Positions 18,101-27,360 of a stretch of DNA of 64,000 bases are shown here, piece by piece. The stretch lies in contig NZ_JADNYP010000008.1 of the NCBI RefSeq assembly GCF_015680705.1, positions 1 through 64,000 of the forward strand. The letters run 5' to 3'. Both the position numbers and the translations under genes were made by a program. The stretch is from Pseudomonas fulva (GTDB taxonomy: Bacteria; Pseudomonadota; Gammaproteobacteria; Pseudomonadales; Pseudomonadaceae). The notes beneath the pieces were generated by a model that searched no databases, was not told the origin of the DNA, and saw nothing but the letters and a program-made list of their open reading frames with translations. Each line of letters begins with the position of its first letter. The stretch's first letter is position 1.

Positions 18101-18677
18101 GATAAAGCCCCGGTTTAGAACGTGCCTTTGAGCCGGGTCCAAGGTATTTGATCCATGAACCCCACCTACCGCAAGCCTGGTGCGTCTTGTCGAGGCAACT
18201 TTTCAACTGCTTGAGGAGCGGCAGGCTTCGTTACTGGCGACCGATGCAGCACTGCGGGGATGATGGATCCCTTACTTTCAAACACTATCGGGAACCCCGA
18301 AGAACATTTTGACGTGGCTCTAGTACGCTGGTTTTGTGGCGGAATATTGAGGCTATGCCCCCATTTTTGCCCCCAATCGCGCTGGGCGCGCGGGTGATCG
18401 AGATTGGAGATTTCTGACGCGGAGCAGGGTGGCCGTCCACGGCTTTTAGTGTACGTCAGGGTCGGCTTACGAGGGGGAGGGAAAGGTTGCTAATGGGAGG
18501 AGGAGGTGCTTCTGCGGAAGCTCAGGTCAACGGCGTTCTAAAGCGATTCGTAAATGTGCAGATCATGGTAAGCAAGCTGTGGAGTTTGTGTTCGAGCTGT
18601 ATGATTGGGACCGCGAAGAGAGACGGTACTGGGATACAATGCGTGCAATGTAATTTTGCGGAACCTGCGATGGTTGC
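18101..18677. other. Gene-poor scar between module B and the right IS256-family element
   Basis: No intact gene is supported. One frame near 18183-18265 reads like a short helical fragment (FQLLEERQASLLATDAALRG), vaguely like a ParD-type antitoxin tail. GCCCCCATTTTTGCCCCC at about 18356 is reminiscent of sequence found upstream of some tyrosine integrase genes. A 36-residue open stretch ending in DWDREERRYWDTMRAM stops at 18652. These look like debris from earlier mobile DNA. Confidence 0.4.
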
Positions 18678-20056
18678 GATCGTGTCCCGGGAAGTGGTGT
18701 AACTGAACCAGCCGAAGGCGCCCTGCGGGCGAAAGAGGATGGTCATCGTGGTTCTTGGCTAACGTTGAGTTTGCGGACTTAACCTTCACCAGAGAAACCA
18801 CGATGACCAAGCCCACTATCGCATTGACCGAGTTGGTTGAGAAAGGGGCAGATGCTGATCTGCTCAAGCAAATGATCCAGTTCGTTGCCCAGCGCATGAT
18901 GGAGTTCGATGTCGAAGGCCTGTGCGGTGCCGGCTTCGATGTCAAAAGCCCCGACCGGACAAACAGCCGCAATGGCTACCGTGACCGCCTGTGGCAGACC
19001 CGCGCCGGCGACGTCGACCTGAAGATCCCCAAGCTGCGCCAAGGCAGCTACTTTCCTGGCTTCCTCGAACCTCGACGCACCGCCGAGAAGGCCATGGCGG
19101 CGGTCATTCAGGAGGCCTACATCCAAGGCGTTTCTACACGCTCGGTCGACGAGCTGGTGAAGGCCATGGGCATGATCGGCATTTCCAAAAGCCAGGTGTC
19201 ACGGTTGGCAGGCGAGATCGATGAACGCGTTCACGCGTTCCTTGATCGCCCGCTTGAAGGTGACTGGCCCTATCTCTGGATTGATGCCACCTACGTCAAG
19301 GTGCGGGAGGCCGGGCGCATCGTCTCGGTCGCCGTAATAATCGCCGTGGCCGTGAACACTGACGGTGGCCGCGAAGTCCTGGGCATGCGGGTTGGGCCAT
19401 CGGAGGCCGAGCCGTTCTGGACAGACTTCCTGCGTAGCCTCATGCGACGTGGATTGCGGGGCGTGAAACTGGTCATCTCCGACGCCCACGAAGGTCTGAA
19501 GGCGGCCGTTTCCAAGGTCTTCAATGCAACCTGGCAACGCTGTCGCGTGCACTTCATGCGAAACGCCATGGCCCACGTCGGCAAAGGTCAGCGCACCATG
19601 GTCGCGGCGCTGCTACGTACGGTTTTCGCCCAAGACAGCCGTGCCGAATGCCATCAGCAATGGCGTTTGGTCGCTGATCAGCTGCGCGAAAAATATCCCA
19701 AGATCGCGACGCTCATGGATGGCTGTGAGGATGAAGTATTGGCGCACATGGCATTTCCAAAGGCACACCGCCAGCAGTTGCACAGCACCAACCCACTCGA
19801 ACGGCTCAACGCCGAGATCAAACGCCGCACCGATGTTGTAGGGATTTTTCCCAACGATCCGGCCATCACGCGTCTGGTAGGCGCAATGCTGCTGGAGCAG
19901 AACGACGAGTGGTGCCTGCAACGACGTTACATGCAGTTGGAGGCCTTTGAAGCAGTCAGCGATAATCCACAGGCCAAGCTGTCGGCCGTGATCAACTAAA
20001 CGGCAAACTCAGTGGCCAGAGCCATGATGAGTTACACCACTTCCTGGGACACGATC
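18678..20056 (+). mobile_element. IS256-family insertion sequence, complete (right copy)
   Basis: The element spans about 1379 bp. The left end GATCGTGTCCCGGGAAGTGG and the right end (reverse complement GATCGTGTCCCAGGAAGTGG) match with one difference over about 27 bp. It encodes one full transposase. Flanks ATGGTTGC on the left and AATGGTTT on the right show only an imperfect match, so a clean 8-9 bp target duplication is not established. Its last 106 bp are identical to the copy at the left edge of the window. Confidence 0.92.
18803..19999 (+). CDS. IS256-family transposase
   Basis: The 398-residue Mutator/IS256-type DDE transposase appears full length. The start at 18803 ([12 protein letters not shown]) is preferred to an upstream in-frame Met at 18755. 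The catalytic Asp residues are in [11 protein letters not shown] and [11 protein letters not shown], and the Glu is in [15 protein letters not shown]. The conserved CRVHFMRN block is also present. It is intact and likely able to mobilise DNA between the two copies. Confidence 0.94.
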   Translation: MTKPTIALTELVEKGADADLLKQMIQFVAQRMMEFDVEGLCGAGFDVKSPDRTNSRNGYRDRLWQTRAGDVDLKIPKLRQGSYFPGFLEPRRTAEKAMAAVIQEAYIQGVSTRSVDELVKAMGMIGISKSQVSRLAGEIDERVHAFLDRPLEGDWPYLWIDATYVKVREAGRIVSVAVIIAVAVNTDGGREVLGMRVGPSEAEPFWTDFLRSLMRRGLRGVKLVISDAHEGLKAAVSKVFNATWQRCRVHFMRNAMAHVGKGQRTMVAALLRTVFAQDSRAECHQQWRLVADQLREKYPKIATLMDGCEDEVLAHMAFPKAHRQQLHSTNPLERLNAEIKRRTDVVGIFPNDPAITRLVGAMLLEQNDEWCLQRRYMQLEAFEAVSDNPQAKLSAVIN

Positions 20057-20731
20057 AATGGTTTCTTCGTTGGAGCCAAGGTTCCCAGTACCTACTACCT
20101 GAACCTTGACCACACGCAGATGGGGGCGCGGCGCCCTCATTGCGCAGTGCTGGTTTACGCGGAAGCTAAGCAGTCCCGTTATGAACGGTTGACCAGCGGG
20201 CTTACGCAGCCTGATGTAGCAAGAGCTCTTCTCGCTTTGGGACCTGCTGCGCTGGATGTCCTCTATCACAAGCTGGCCTGGTACACGTCGCATCTGCTGT
20301 CCCTGACATGGGGAAGGCCAGGCGAAAGGTACGGCGAAATTCCTGCTTCTCTGGAGGGCATGATTGGTCGAGAGTTAGATCAACTGAAGGTCGGTAAGCC
20401 GGGGCAGGACGAGGCTGGCTACTACTGGCCTGGAGTGCTCGATCACTTTTTTGAGGTGGCGTTTGAGTGGGCCGAGCATTTGAAGCAGAAGTTCAATGGC
20501 AAGGCATGGTCGGGGTACCAACCCCAGGTGATTAGGCTGATACCTGTGCCAAAGCCAGAAGGGCGCGATGATGCCTTGGAGGTCGTTTCTCTGATCGTCT
20601 ATCCGGCTCCCGAGAATCAGAACTGCTGCATTGTGTACAAGGATGTCCGGGGCGGGTTTCTTCGTGAGTTCGACAGCGAGGCTGACCTGGATGTGTGGAA
20701 CCGCTATGAGTTTGGCTTGCTAACCGAGTAG
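20057..20731 (+). pseudogene. Hypothetical protein, 5' end removed at the right IS256-family boundary
   Basis: About 225 residues of an unrecognised soluble protein continue from the IS end (GFFVGAKVPSTYYLNLDHT onward) to a stop at 20731. The apparent start at 20012 is within the IS, so the native N-terminus is lost or replaced. It is Trp-rich in the middle (WYTSHLLSLTWGRPGERYG), with no signal peptide or membrane helix. Joining the sequence left of the IS puts a stop in frame just upstream with no start codon, so the left flank is probably not its missing half. Confidence 0.65.
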
Positions 20732-20800
20732 GTGACGGGGCTTCAGGTTATTTCTTACTGCTCCTGCAGATCCTCTGAACGAATATGAGGAGCCCCGTTC

Positions 20801-21031
20801 ATGAGGATCATTCGCCTGAAAGAAGTCATCGATTCGACTGGTCTTGCCCGATCGACCATCTACAAACACATCTCGGAAGGTACCTTCCCGAAGCCGGTCT
20901 CGCTGGGCGACCGCTGTGTCGGCTGGGTCGATAGCGAGGTGCATGACTGGATCCTGGCAAGGATCGAGGAGCGGGACCTGGCAGAGGGGGCTGCGGTGCG
21001 CCCCACCGGCCACCTGAGTATGGCTAGCTAG
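20801..21031 (+). CDS. AlpA-family transcriptional regulator
   Basis: The 76-residue MerR-like winged-helix protein is typical of AlpA regulators of P4-like satellites and genomic islands: MRIIRLKEVIDSTGLARSTIYKHISEGTFPKPVSLGDRCVGW, then a WILARIEERD helix. A GAGGAG site precedes ATG 20801. It probably controls element excision or expression of the downstream Gp2-like gene. No integrase remains next to it. Confidence 0.9.
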   Translation: MRIIRLKEVIDSTGLARSTIYKHISEGTFPKPVSLGDRCVGWVDSEVHDWILARIEERDLAEGAAVRPTGHLSMAS

Positions 21032-21044
21032 AACTATCACCTAC

Positions 21045-21072
21045 GCCATGACCGGCTAAGGCTGGTCATGGC
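21045..21072 (+). terminator. Hairpin terminator after alpA-like gene
   Basis: GCCATGACC at 21045-21053 pairs with GGTCATGGC at 21064-21072, with extra pairing inside the loop (GGCT/AGGCT region), followed by a weak T-rich GTTTATG. It lies 14 bases after the stop codon. Confidence 0.6.
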
Positions 21073-21330
21073 GTTTATGCCGCTTGGAAAGTCCAGCGCT
21101 CTCAGCTAACTCTCCCAGGATGCGATTGGGTGAATCTCTCGGCAGGCTCGGTAATGTTGCTCCCCATTGCCAGGCCAGCCTGGGGTGATCGCTGAGTCTT
21201 GGAGCGGGATCTAGTTATATAGTTCTAGGCTATCACCGTGTCAATACTCGATAGGCTGAGTTTTTAGTAACCACACCGGCACTATCACCCTGCCTCCGGG
21301 TTAGGTCATCGGTTAATAAATACACATCCC

Positions 21331-21362
21331 GTACCTGGTATGCGAAACCACTCACCAGGTAC
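21331..21362. promoter_or_regulatory. Perfect 9-bp inverted repeat just before the Gp2-like start
   Basis: GTACCTGGT at 21331-21339 and ACCAGGTAC at 21354-21362 are separated by 14 bases and end 6 bases before ATG 21369. In RNA it would fold over the ribosome-binding region; in DNA it could be an operator. The rest of 21073-21330 shows no gene. Confidence 0.5.
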
Positions 21363-21368
21363 AGAGCC

Positions 21369-22376
21369 ATGACCAAACAAAACGCCAACACCCTCCAATC
21401 CCAGTCCGATATCGCAATTCGAATTGAGCGCCTCATCAACGCCATCCAGCGTACAGATAGCCAGGCCTGCCGAATCTCATATTCAAAGCATGGAGATGAA
21501 CAGGTCAGAGAAACCATGCTTTCAAAATACTTCGATGGGATCGTGCAGATGGTCGCGCTGCTCGACGGAGATGTGGCGTATCAGTACAGCTGGCACTTGA
21601 GCCTTCTTCAGGAAGCCTGCCAGGCCATTGGGATTGAGCGCAGCCCCTTTGGCATCACCTGCTTGAACGAGGGTGAAACGCGCTATCTGAGCACCAGTGA
21701 GACGCTGAACGAGCTGACCAAGTGCATCCGTACACTCCTTGCCCAAAAGAGATTCAAGCGTAGGGAGCACGATCAGCGCTACCAGGCGATTCAGCAAGAG
21801 GTCGAAGTCGATCGCTACGTTGATGCCATGTTTGATCGCTACGCCCGGATCTGCGTGATCAGGGTTGATCTGTATTACCGTGCAGAGGTCCAGGCGAGGT
21901 TGCGTGTGGAGCGCGTATTCGACGATCTGAATCGGCTGATAGCTGAGCGTGAACGCAACCTAATTTTCGACCATGAAATTGGCTACATTTGCAGCGTCGA
22001 GCAAGGCGAGGACCGGGGCTATCACATCCATGCAGCGTTCTTCTTTAACGGTGCTGAAGTGAGTGCCGATATCTACAGGGCTCAGCGGATCGGTGAGCTA
22101 TGGGAGCGTATTACCCGTGGTCAGGGCTACTTCCACAACTGCAACCTCGAAAGAGATAAATACCAAGACAGGCTGGGGCTTGGCCTGATCCACAGGCGGG
22201 ACCTGAATGGGCGGGCTAACGTGCTTTGCGCCATGCGTTACCTGGTCAAGAATGATCAACATCTGCGGCTCAAACCGGTAGGAGCTCGTTGCTTGCGCAA
22301 GGGGCAGGCAAGGAAGGTTTCCGGGATTCCTAATCGATCCATTCCCCTGCGAGGTGCCGAACAAACATGTCGATGA
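21369..22376 (+). CDS. Inovirus Gp2-like / YagK-YfjJ domain protein (element replication-associated)
   Basis: The 335-residue protein has the C-terminal domain shared by inovirus Gp2 and YagK/YfjJ proteins. The [24 protein letters not shown] stretch with the HxH motif (HIHAAFFF) resembles the metal-binding motif of HUH replication initiators, and [13 protein letters not shown] lies near the end. Such genes sit beside AlpA in satellite-type islands and are thought to act in element replication. Here it follows alpA after 337 bp. It appears full length. No integrase or att site is found beside it, so the element is incomplete. Confidence 0.8.
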   Translation: MTKQNANTLQSQSDIAIRIERLINAIQRTDSQACRISYSKHGDEQVRETMLSKYFDGIVQMVALLDGDVAYQYSWHLSLLQEACQAIGIERSPFGITCLNEGETRYLSTSETLNELTKCIRTLLAQKRFKRREHDQRYQAIQQEVEVDRYVDAMFDRYARICVIRVDLYYRAEVQARLRVERVFDDLNRLIAERERNLIFDHEIGYICSVEQGEDRGYHIHAAFFFNGAEVSADIYRAQRIGELWERITRGQGYFHNCNLERDKYQDRLGLGLIHRRDLNGRANVLCAMRYLVKNDQHLRLKPVGARCLRKGQARKVSGIPNRSIPLRGAEQTCR

Positions 22377-22443
22377 GCCCAGCCTGCCGGCCGATCACCC
22401 GTTCAGCGAAACCAACCTGAACCCTGGCCTAAATGGTCGCGAC

Positions 22444-22626
22444 ATGCGCAAGGTGTCCGACACAGATGCTGGGACAGTGGCTGCACTCGCTTTGAAACGG
22501 TCATTGGAGACGATTCGCGCTGAGGCAAGTACTGTCGGCCGCATTCGGCCGCTACTGGATGCTACGGTCGGGAAGCTAGCTGAGCGTGCATCTGATGCAG
22601 AACTGGTTCGGCTGACCAAGGCTACC
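22444..22626 (+). pseudogene. Short element ORF fused into the DUF2950 remnant
   Basis: From [10 protein letters not shown] at 22444 (or from 22354, overlapping the previous gene by 23 bp) the frame encodes a helical segment ending near [12 protein letters not shown]. It then runs without a stop into DUF2950 sequence. I do not recognise the segment; it probably represents the 5' part of an element gene cut at the junction. Confidence 0.45.
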
Positions 22627-23180
22627 AACGGCTGGCGCTTCGACCGCAAGGCCGGCAGCGCCGAAATCCACGCCCGGCGCATCGGCCGTAACGAGCTGGC
22701 TGCATTGCAGTCGGTCCTAGCCTATCACGACGCGCAGATGGACTACGCCTCGAAGGACCGCAACGGCAACGGCGCGCTGGAATATGCCCAGCAGATCTTC
22801 AGCACGCCCGGCAAGCATGACGGCCTGTTCTGGGAGGACGAAGAGGGCGGCGAGATCAGCCCGCTGGGGCCGCTGTTCGGCAAGGATGTGGTGGGCGATG
22901 CCTGGTACGGCTACCACTTCCGCATCCTTGATGGCCAAGGCTCGTCGGCCCCGGGCGGCGCCTACAGCTACCTGATCGGCAACCAGATGAGCCGCGGCTT
23001 CGCCCTGGTCGCCTGGCCGGCGAAATACAACGATAGCGGTGTCATGAGCTTCATGATCAGCCACGACGACCAGGTGTTCGAGAAGGATCTGGGGCCACAG
23101 GGCGACAAGATTGCCAAGGCCATGAAACGCTTCGATCCGGATGACAGCTGGAAGAGGTGGATGTCAGCGCCAGCGAATGA
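22627..23180 (+). pseudogene. DUF2950 family protein, 5' part lost and 3' end frameshifted
   Basis: From [10 protein letters not shown] onward the frame matches the C-terminal two thirds of DUF2950 proteins: [59 protein letters not shown] and [20 protein letters not shown]. The normal signal peptide and N-terminal third are replaced by element sequence. After DPDDSWK (about 23152) one base seems missing: restoring a G would give the terminal residues EVDVSASE and a stop at 23178-23180, whereas the present frame runs on to 23283. The family's function is unknown; members are secreted. Confidence 0.75.
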
Positions 23181-23424
23181 CGGCCGGCGCGCACCGCCGA
23201 CGGCAGGCTGCGTGGAAACTATCCAGTGCTGTTCCGCGTTGGTGCGCGCCCGCATCAAAACAGGTCTTAACGCACAGGTTTAATTCATCAATTCGGCAAA
23301 ATAGTGTGCAAGGTGAACAGGTAAAGTTGTGCCGATTGCCCGCAAATTTCCTGTTTTTCGCGCTTGGCAAAAGCGGCCCGCATATTGCTCCCCTAGTCGC
23401 AACGACAACCCGGAGCACCGTGCC

Positions 23425-24690
23425 ATGAGCTCACCTACCGAATTCCCGCTTTGCGAAGCCCCGCCATCCTCGCGCAAAGGGCTGCTGCCCATTGCCATGG
23501 TGTTGTTCAGCTTTACCTTCTTCACCGGCACCATGTTCGCCGGTGGCAAGCTGGGCATGGCCTTCAACTTCGTCGACATGCTGTGGGTCGCCGCCATCGG
23601 CAACACGCTGCTGGCGTTGTACGCGGCGGCCTTGGCCTTCATCGCCTCGCGCAGCGGCTTGAACAGCGTGCTGATGGGGCGCTTCTGTTTCGGCGAGGCG
23701 GGCAGCCGGCTTTCCGACTTCATCCTGGGCTTCGCCGAACTTGGCTGGTACGCCTGGGGCACCGCGACCGTGGCGATCGTGCTGGTCAAGTTGCTGGGCC
23801 TGGCGGGTGGTTTCACCGTGCCGCTGATGGTGCTGTTCGGCCTGGGTTTCAGCATTACCGCGATCATCGGCTTCAAGGGCCTGGACCTGCTGTCGCGGGT
23901 GTCGGTGCCGCTGATGTTCGCGCTGCTGCTGGTTTCGATGTATATCGCCACCGCCGATGCCGGGGGTTTTGCCGGCCTGGCGGCGGTGGTGCCGCATGAA
24001 ACCATGACCTTCTCGGCAGCGGTGACCATGGTCTTCGGCACCTTCGCCAGCGGTGCCACCCAGGCCACCAACTGGACCCGGTTGTCGAGCAGCGGGCGGG
24101 TGGCGGTGGTGGCCAGCATCGTCGCCTTCCTGCTCGGCAACGGCCTGATGGTGGTGGCCGGGGCCTGGTGCGCGATGGTCTACCAGCAGGCCGACATCGT
24201 CGAAGTGATGATGCTGCAAGGCCTGTCGTTCGCGGCGGTGGTGATGCTCTGCCTGAACCTCTGGACCATCCAGGGACCGACCATCTACAACGTCTCGGCA
24301 GCGGCCTGCCACTTGCTGCGCAGCGAGCGTCGACGCATCGCCACGCTGGTCGCGGCAGCGGTGGGCATCGTGCTGGCGATTGGCGGGATGTATGAAATGC
24401 TGATCCCGTTCCTGGTGCTGCTGGGCTCGATCATTCCGCCAGTGGGTGGGGTGATCATGGCCGACTTCTGGTACCGCCACCGCGGCAAGTACCCGGCGCT
24501 GGCCTCGGTGCAGCTGCCGCGCTACAACTTCTTGGGCCTCGGGTCCTATGCGCTGGGTGCGGTGCTGGCCTACGCCTCGCCGTGGGTCGCGCCGCTGGTG
24601 GGCATTGGCGCCTCGGCCCTGTGCTACATCGTCATGCTTGAACTGAGCGGCCGGCGCCGGGCGCTGGGCCAGGCGGGTGTCGAACCGTGA
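23425..24690 (+). CDS. codB: CodB-like permease (NCS1 family), probable creatinine/cytosine importer
   Basis: The 421-residue inner-membrane protein starts at ATG 23425 behind GGAG. It has about 12 helices and the CodB-type blocks GTMFAGGKLGMAFNF, WYAWGTATVAIV, SGATQATNWTRLSSSG and GSIIPPVGGVIMADFW. It overlaps the PucR regulator gene by 4 bp and is followed by a CodA-type deaminase, giving a transporter-regulator-enzyme operon. Cytosine is the E. coli CodB substrate; the downstream hydantoinase and carbamoylsarcosine amidase genes make creatinine a likely substrate here. Confidence 0.86.
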   Translation: MSSPTEFPLCEAPPSSRKGLLPIAMVLFSFTFFTGTMFAGGKLGMAFNFVDMLWVAAIGNTLLALYAAALAFIASRSGLNSVLMGRFCFGEAGSRLSDFILGFAELGWYAWGTATVAIVLVKLLGLAGGFTVPLMVLFGLGFSITAIIGFKGLDLLSRVSVPLMFALLLVSMYIATADAGGFAGLAAVVPHETMTFSAAVTMVFGTFASGATQATNWTRLSSSGRVAVVASIVAFLLGNGLMVVAGAWCAMVYQQADIVEVMMLQGLSFAAVVMLCLNLWTIQGPTIYNVSAAACHLLRSERRRIATLVAAAVGIVLAIGGMYEMLIPFLVLLGSIIPPVGGVIMADFWYRHRGKYPALASVQLPRYNFLGLGSYALGAVLAYASPWVAPLVGIGASALCYIVMLELSGRRRALGQAGVEP

Positions 24691-25904
24691 GCCTGGCGCT
24701 GGACGAAATCCTGCACCTGCCCGGCCTGCAGGACATGACCGTCCGGGCCGGCGCGCGCAACCTGCAGCGGCGGGTGCGCTGGTCGTATGTGGCCGAGAAC
24801 GAAGGCATTGCCGAGTGGGTGATGGGCGGCGAGCTGGTGTTCGTCACCGGCATCAACCACCCACGCGGCGAGGCCAACCTGCTGAGCCTGGTGGAAGATG
24901 GCGACGCCGTGGGCATTGCCGGCATGGTGATCCTCACCGGCGGCACGTTCATCCACGGCATTCCGCCTGTAGTGATCGAGCGCGCCGAGCAACTGGGGCT
25001 GCCGCTGATCGAGCAGCCGTATACGCTGAAAATGGTGGTCGTCACTCACCTGATCGGTACGGCCCTGGTGCAGATGACCCAGGTGCGGCGCTCGCGCAAT
25101 GACATCCTCGGCCAGTTGCTGACCGGCGACTACCCGAGCCTGGCCATCGCTCGGCAGCGGGCCGCGCACCTTGAGCTGGCGCTGGACGAGCCACGGCGCC
25201 TGGTGACACTGCGGCTGTCTGGCGTCGATGGATTGTTCGAGCGCCATGGGCTGGCCCAGGGCGAGCGCGTGTGGCAGGGCATTCGCCAGGCGCTGGAAGA
25301 TCAGCTTGAGGCCTGGTGTCGTGGCAGGCCGGGGACTGTGACCGCGCAATTGCCGGGTGACCTGTTCGTGTTGTTACTGGCCGATGCCCACGGCCTGCAC
25401 GCCACCCTGGCCGCGCTGCACCGGCAGTTGGCGGGCGTGGTCGGTGAACTGGGCCTGTTCATGGGCCTGTCGAGCCTGGCCGAGGATTGCGCCCACTACC
25501 GCCAGGCGCTCAATGAAGCGCGCCAGGCCTTGGAAGTGGCGCAGAACCTGCGCCCGGCCACCGGTTTCTGCGACTTCAGCGAGTTGGGCGTGCTGCGCCT
25601 GCTGCAAGGCATCGTCGATCGCTCGCTGATCGACGACTTCGTCGCCGAAACCCTTGGCCCACTGATCGCGCCCGGCCGCAAGCACCCCCATGTGCTGGTG
25701 CATACCCTCGACGCCCTGCTCAAGGAAAACGGCAATGGCCTGAAGGCCGCCCAGCGTCTGGGCCTGCACCGCAACACCATCAACCAACGTATTCAACGTA
25801 TCGAACAACTGAGCGGGCAGTCACTCGACGACCCGCTATTTCGTATGAACGCTTCGGTCGCCATGCTGGTATGGCGCATGAGCGAAGCCCAATGCAAGGA
25901 GTAA
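24687..25904 (+). CDS. PucR-family transcriptional regulator
   Basis: The 405-residue protein has an N-terminal PucR sensor domain (about residues 5-125), a middle GGDEF-like degenerate region and a C-terminal PucR helix-turn-helix (about 335-395: LLKENGNGLKAAQRLGLHRNTINQRIQRIEQLSG). It starts at GTG 24687, overlapping the codB stop. PucR-type regulators control purine and related nitrogen-source catabolism, which fits the flanking deaminase operon. It is probably an autoregulated activator of codB-pucR-codA. Confidence 0.87.
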   Translation: MSLALDEILHLPGLQDMTVRAGARNLQRRVRWSYVAENEGIAEWVMGGELVFVTGINHPRGEANLLSLVEDGDAVGIAGMVILTGGTFIHGIPPVVIERAEQLGLPLIEQPYTLKMVVVTHLIGTALVQMTQVRRSRNDILGQLLTGDYPSLAIARQRAAHLELALDEPRRLVTLRLSGVDGLFERHGLAQGERVWQGIRQALEDQLEAWCRGRPGTVTAQLPGDLFVLLLADAHGLHATLAALHRQLAGVVGELGLFMGLSSLAEDCAHYRQALNEARQALEVAQNLRPATGFCDFSELGVLRLLQGIVDRSLIDDFVAETLGPLIAPGRKHPHVLVHTLDALLKENGNGLKAAQRLGLHRNTINQRIQRIEQLSGQSLDDPLFRMNASVAMLVWRMSEAQCKE

Positions 25905-25908
25905 CAGC

Positions 25909-27150
25909 ATGAACATCATCAACGCCCGTCTGCGTGGCAAGTCGGGCCTGTTTCGTATCGAACTGAACGGCGACCGTATCGCCGCCATCGAGCCCCAGGC
26001 CGATGTGGCGGTGCTGGCCAACCCCGACGACCTGGACGCCCAACAGAACCTGGTGGTGGCGCCCTTCGTCGAGCCGCACATTCACCTGGACGCCACCCTC
26101 ACCGCCGGCGAGCCGAAGTGGAACATGAGCGGCACCTTGTTCGAAGGCATCGAACGCTGGGCCGAGCGCAAGGAAATCACCACCCACGACGACATCAAGC
26201 AGCGCTCGAAGAAGACCATCGACATGCTGGTGGACCATGGCATTCAGCACGTGCGAACCCATGTGGATGTGACCGACCCCAAGCTCACCGCGCTCAAGGC
26301 CATGGTCGAGGTGCGCGAGGAAGTACGCCACCTGGTTGACCTGCAAATCGTCGCCTTCCCCCAGGAGGGCATCGAGTCGTTCGCCAATGGCCGGGCCCTG
26401 ATGACCGAAGCGGTGGCCATGGGCGCCGATGTGGTCGGTGGCATTCCGCATTTCGAGAACACTCGCGATCAGGGTGTGTCGTCGGTGAAGTTCCTGATGG
26501 AGCTGGCTGAGCGCACCGGTTGCCTGGTGGACGTGCACTGTGACGAAACCGACGACCCACAGTCGCGCTTCCTCGAGGTGCTGGCCGAAGAGGCCCGGGT
26601 ACGTGGCATGGGCGCTCGGGTCACGGCGAGCCACACCACGGCCATGGGCTCTTATGACAACGCTTACTGCTACAAGCTGTTCCGCCTGCTGAAAATGTCG
26701 GGCATCAACTTCATCTCGTGCCCGACCGAGAGCATTCACCTGCAAGGGCGCTTCGACACTTACCCCAAGCGCCGCGGGCTGACCCGCGTGGCCGAGATCG
26801 ACCGCGCCGGGATGAACGTGTGCTTCGGCCAGGACTCCATCGTCGACCCGTGGTACCCGCTGGGCAACGGCAACATCCTGCGCATTCTCGAAGCCGGGCT
26901 GCACATCTGCCACATGCTCGGCTACGAAGACCTGCAACGCAGCCTGGATCTGATCACCGACAACAGTGCCCGCACCCTCAACCTTGGGGAGCGTTATGGC
27001 ATCGAGGTCGGGCGGCCGGCCAACTTGCTGCTGCTGTCGGCGCCGGATGATTACGAGATGGTCCGCAGCCAGGGCCACGCACTGGTTTCGGTGCGCAACG
27101 GCAAGGTGTTGATGCGCCGCACGTCGGCGCAGGTCGAACGCTTTGCCTGA
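25909..27150 (+). CDS. codA: Cytosine/creatinine deaminase (CodA type)
   Basis: The 413-residue amidohydrolase aligns with E. coli CodA along its length. Metal and catalytic residues are His57 and His59 (EPHIHLD), His210 and Glu213 (DVHCDETDD), His242 (ASHTTAM) and Asp309. Gln152 in AFPQEGI, which contacts the substrate ring, is kept. However, the E. coli GHDDV motif is GQDSI here, so the residues matching E. coli His312 and Asp314 are Gln308 and Ser310, suggesting altered ring specificity. With HyuAB-type and carbamoylsarcosine amidase genes nearby, hydrolysis of creatinine to N-methylhydantoin plus ammonia is likely; cytosine deamination remains possible. GGAG precedes the start, and a terminator follows. 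Confidence 0.88.
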   Translation: MNIINARLRGKSGLFRIELNGDRIAAIEPQADVAVLANPDDLDAQQNLVVAPFVEPHIHLDATLTAGEPKWNMSGTLFEGIERWAERKEITTHDDIKQRSKKTIDMLVDHGIQHVRTHVDVTDPKLTALKAMVEVREEVRHLVDLQIVAFPQEGIESFANGRALMTEAVAMGADVVGGIPHFENTRDQGVSSVKFLMELAERTGCLVDVHCDETDDPQSRFLEVLAEEARVRGMGARVTASHTTAMGSYDNAYCYKLFRLLKMSGINFISCPTESIHLQGRFDTYPKRRGLTRVAEIDRAGMNVCFGQDSIVDPWYPLGNGNILRILEAGLHICHMLGYEDLQRSLDLITDNSARTLNLGERYGIEVGRPANLLLLSAPDDYEMVRSQGHALVSVRNGKVLMRRTSAQVERFA

Positions 27151-27180
27151 CGCCACCCTCTAGCAACGGCATTCATCATG

Positions 27181-27202
27181 CCCCGCCGGCTTTGGCCGGG
27201 CG
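27181..27202 (+). terminator. Intrinsic-type terminator after codA-like gene
   Basis: CCCCGCCGGC and GCCGGGCGGGG form a strong GC-rich stem around a TTTG loop 30 bases after the stop codon, followed by TGCTTTG. It ends the codB-pucR-codA operon. Confidence 0.7.
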
Positions 27203-27233
27203 GGGTGCTTTGCCATGGGCGCAGGATAATTAC

Positions 27234-27279
27234 TGATGCCAAATTCGGTATCAATGGCTAACGAAATACGAATTATCAG
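27234..27279. promoter_or_regulatory. Putative LysR operator upstream of the ketosynthase-MHS-hyuAB genes
   Basis: TGATGCC at 27234-27240 and GGTATCA at 27247-27253 form a dyad. GGTATCAAT at 27247 is followed 23 bases from its start by GAATTATCAG. The same two blocks with 22-base spacing occur at 36654-36681 beside the lysR gene of this cluster, so both may bind that regulator. Confidence 0.5.
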
Positions 27280-27360
27280 AATCAAAGCCGCCCCTTAGAC
27301 TCGAGTCCATGGCAACCCAGCCAGGTTGCCCGGACAGTTCTGAACCTGTGGAGTCAGTGC

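Noticed and set aside
18183..18265. Possible ParD-like antitoxin tail (FQLLEERQASLLATDAALRG)
   Set aside because: Only about 25 codons, no start, no partner toxin; the resemblance is too weak to call.
18678..20064. A clean 8-bp target duplication for the right IS256-family copy
   Set aside because: The flanks ATGGTTGC and AATGGTTT match only when shifted by one base and still differ; rejoining them does not rebuild the interrupted gene.
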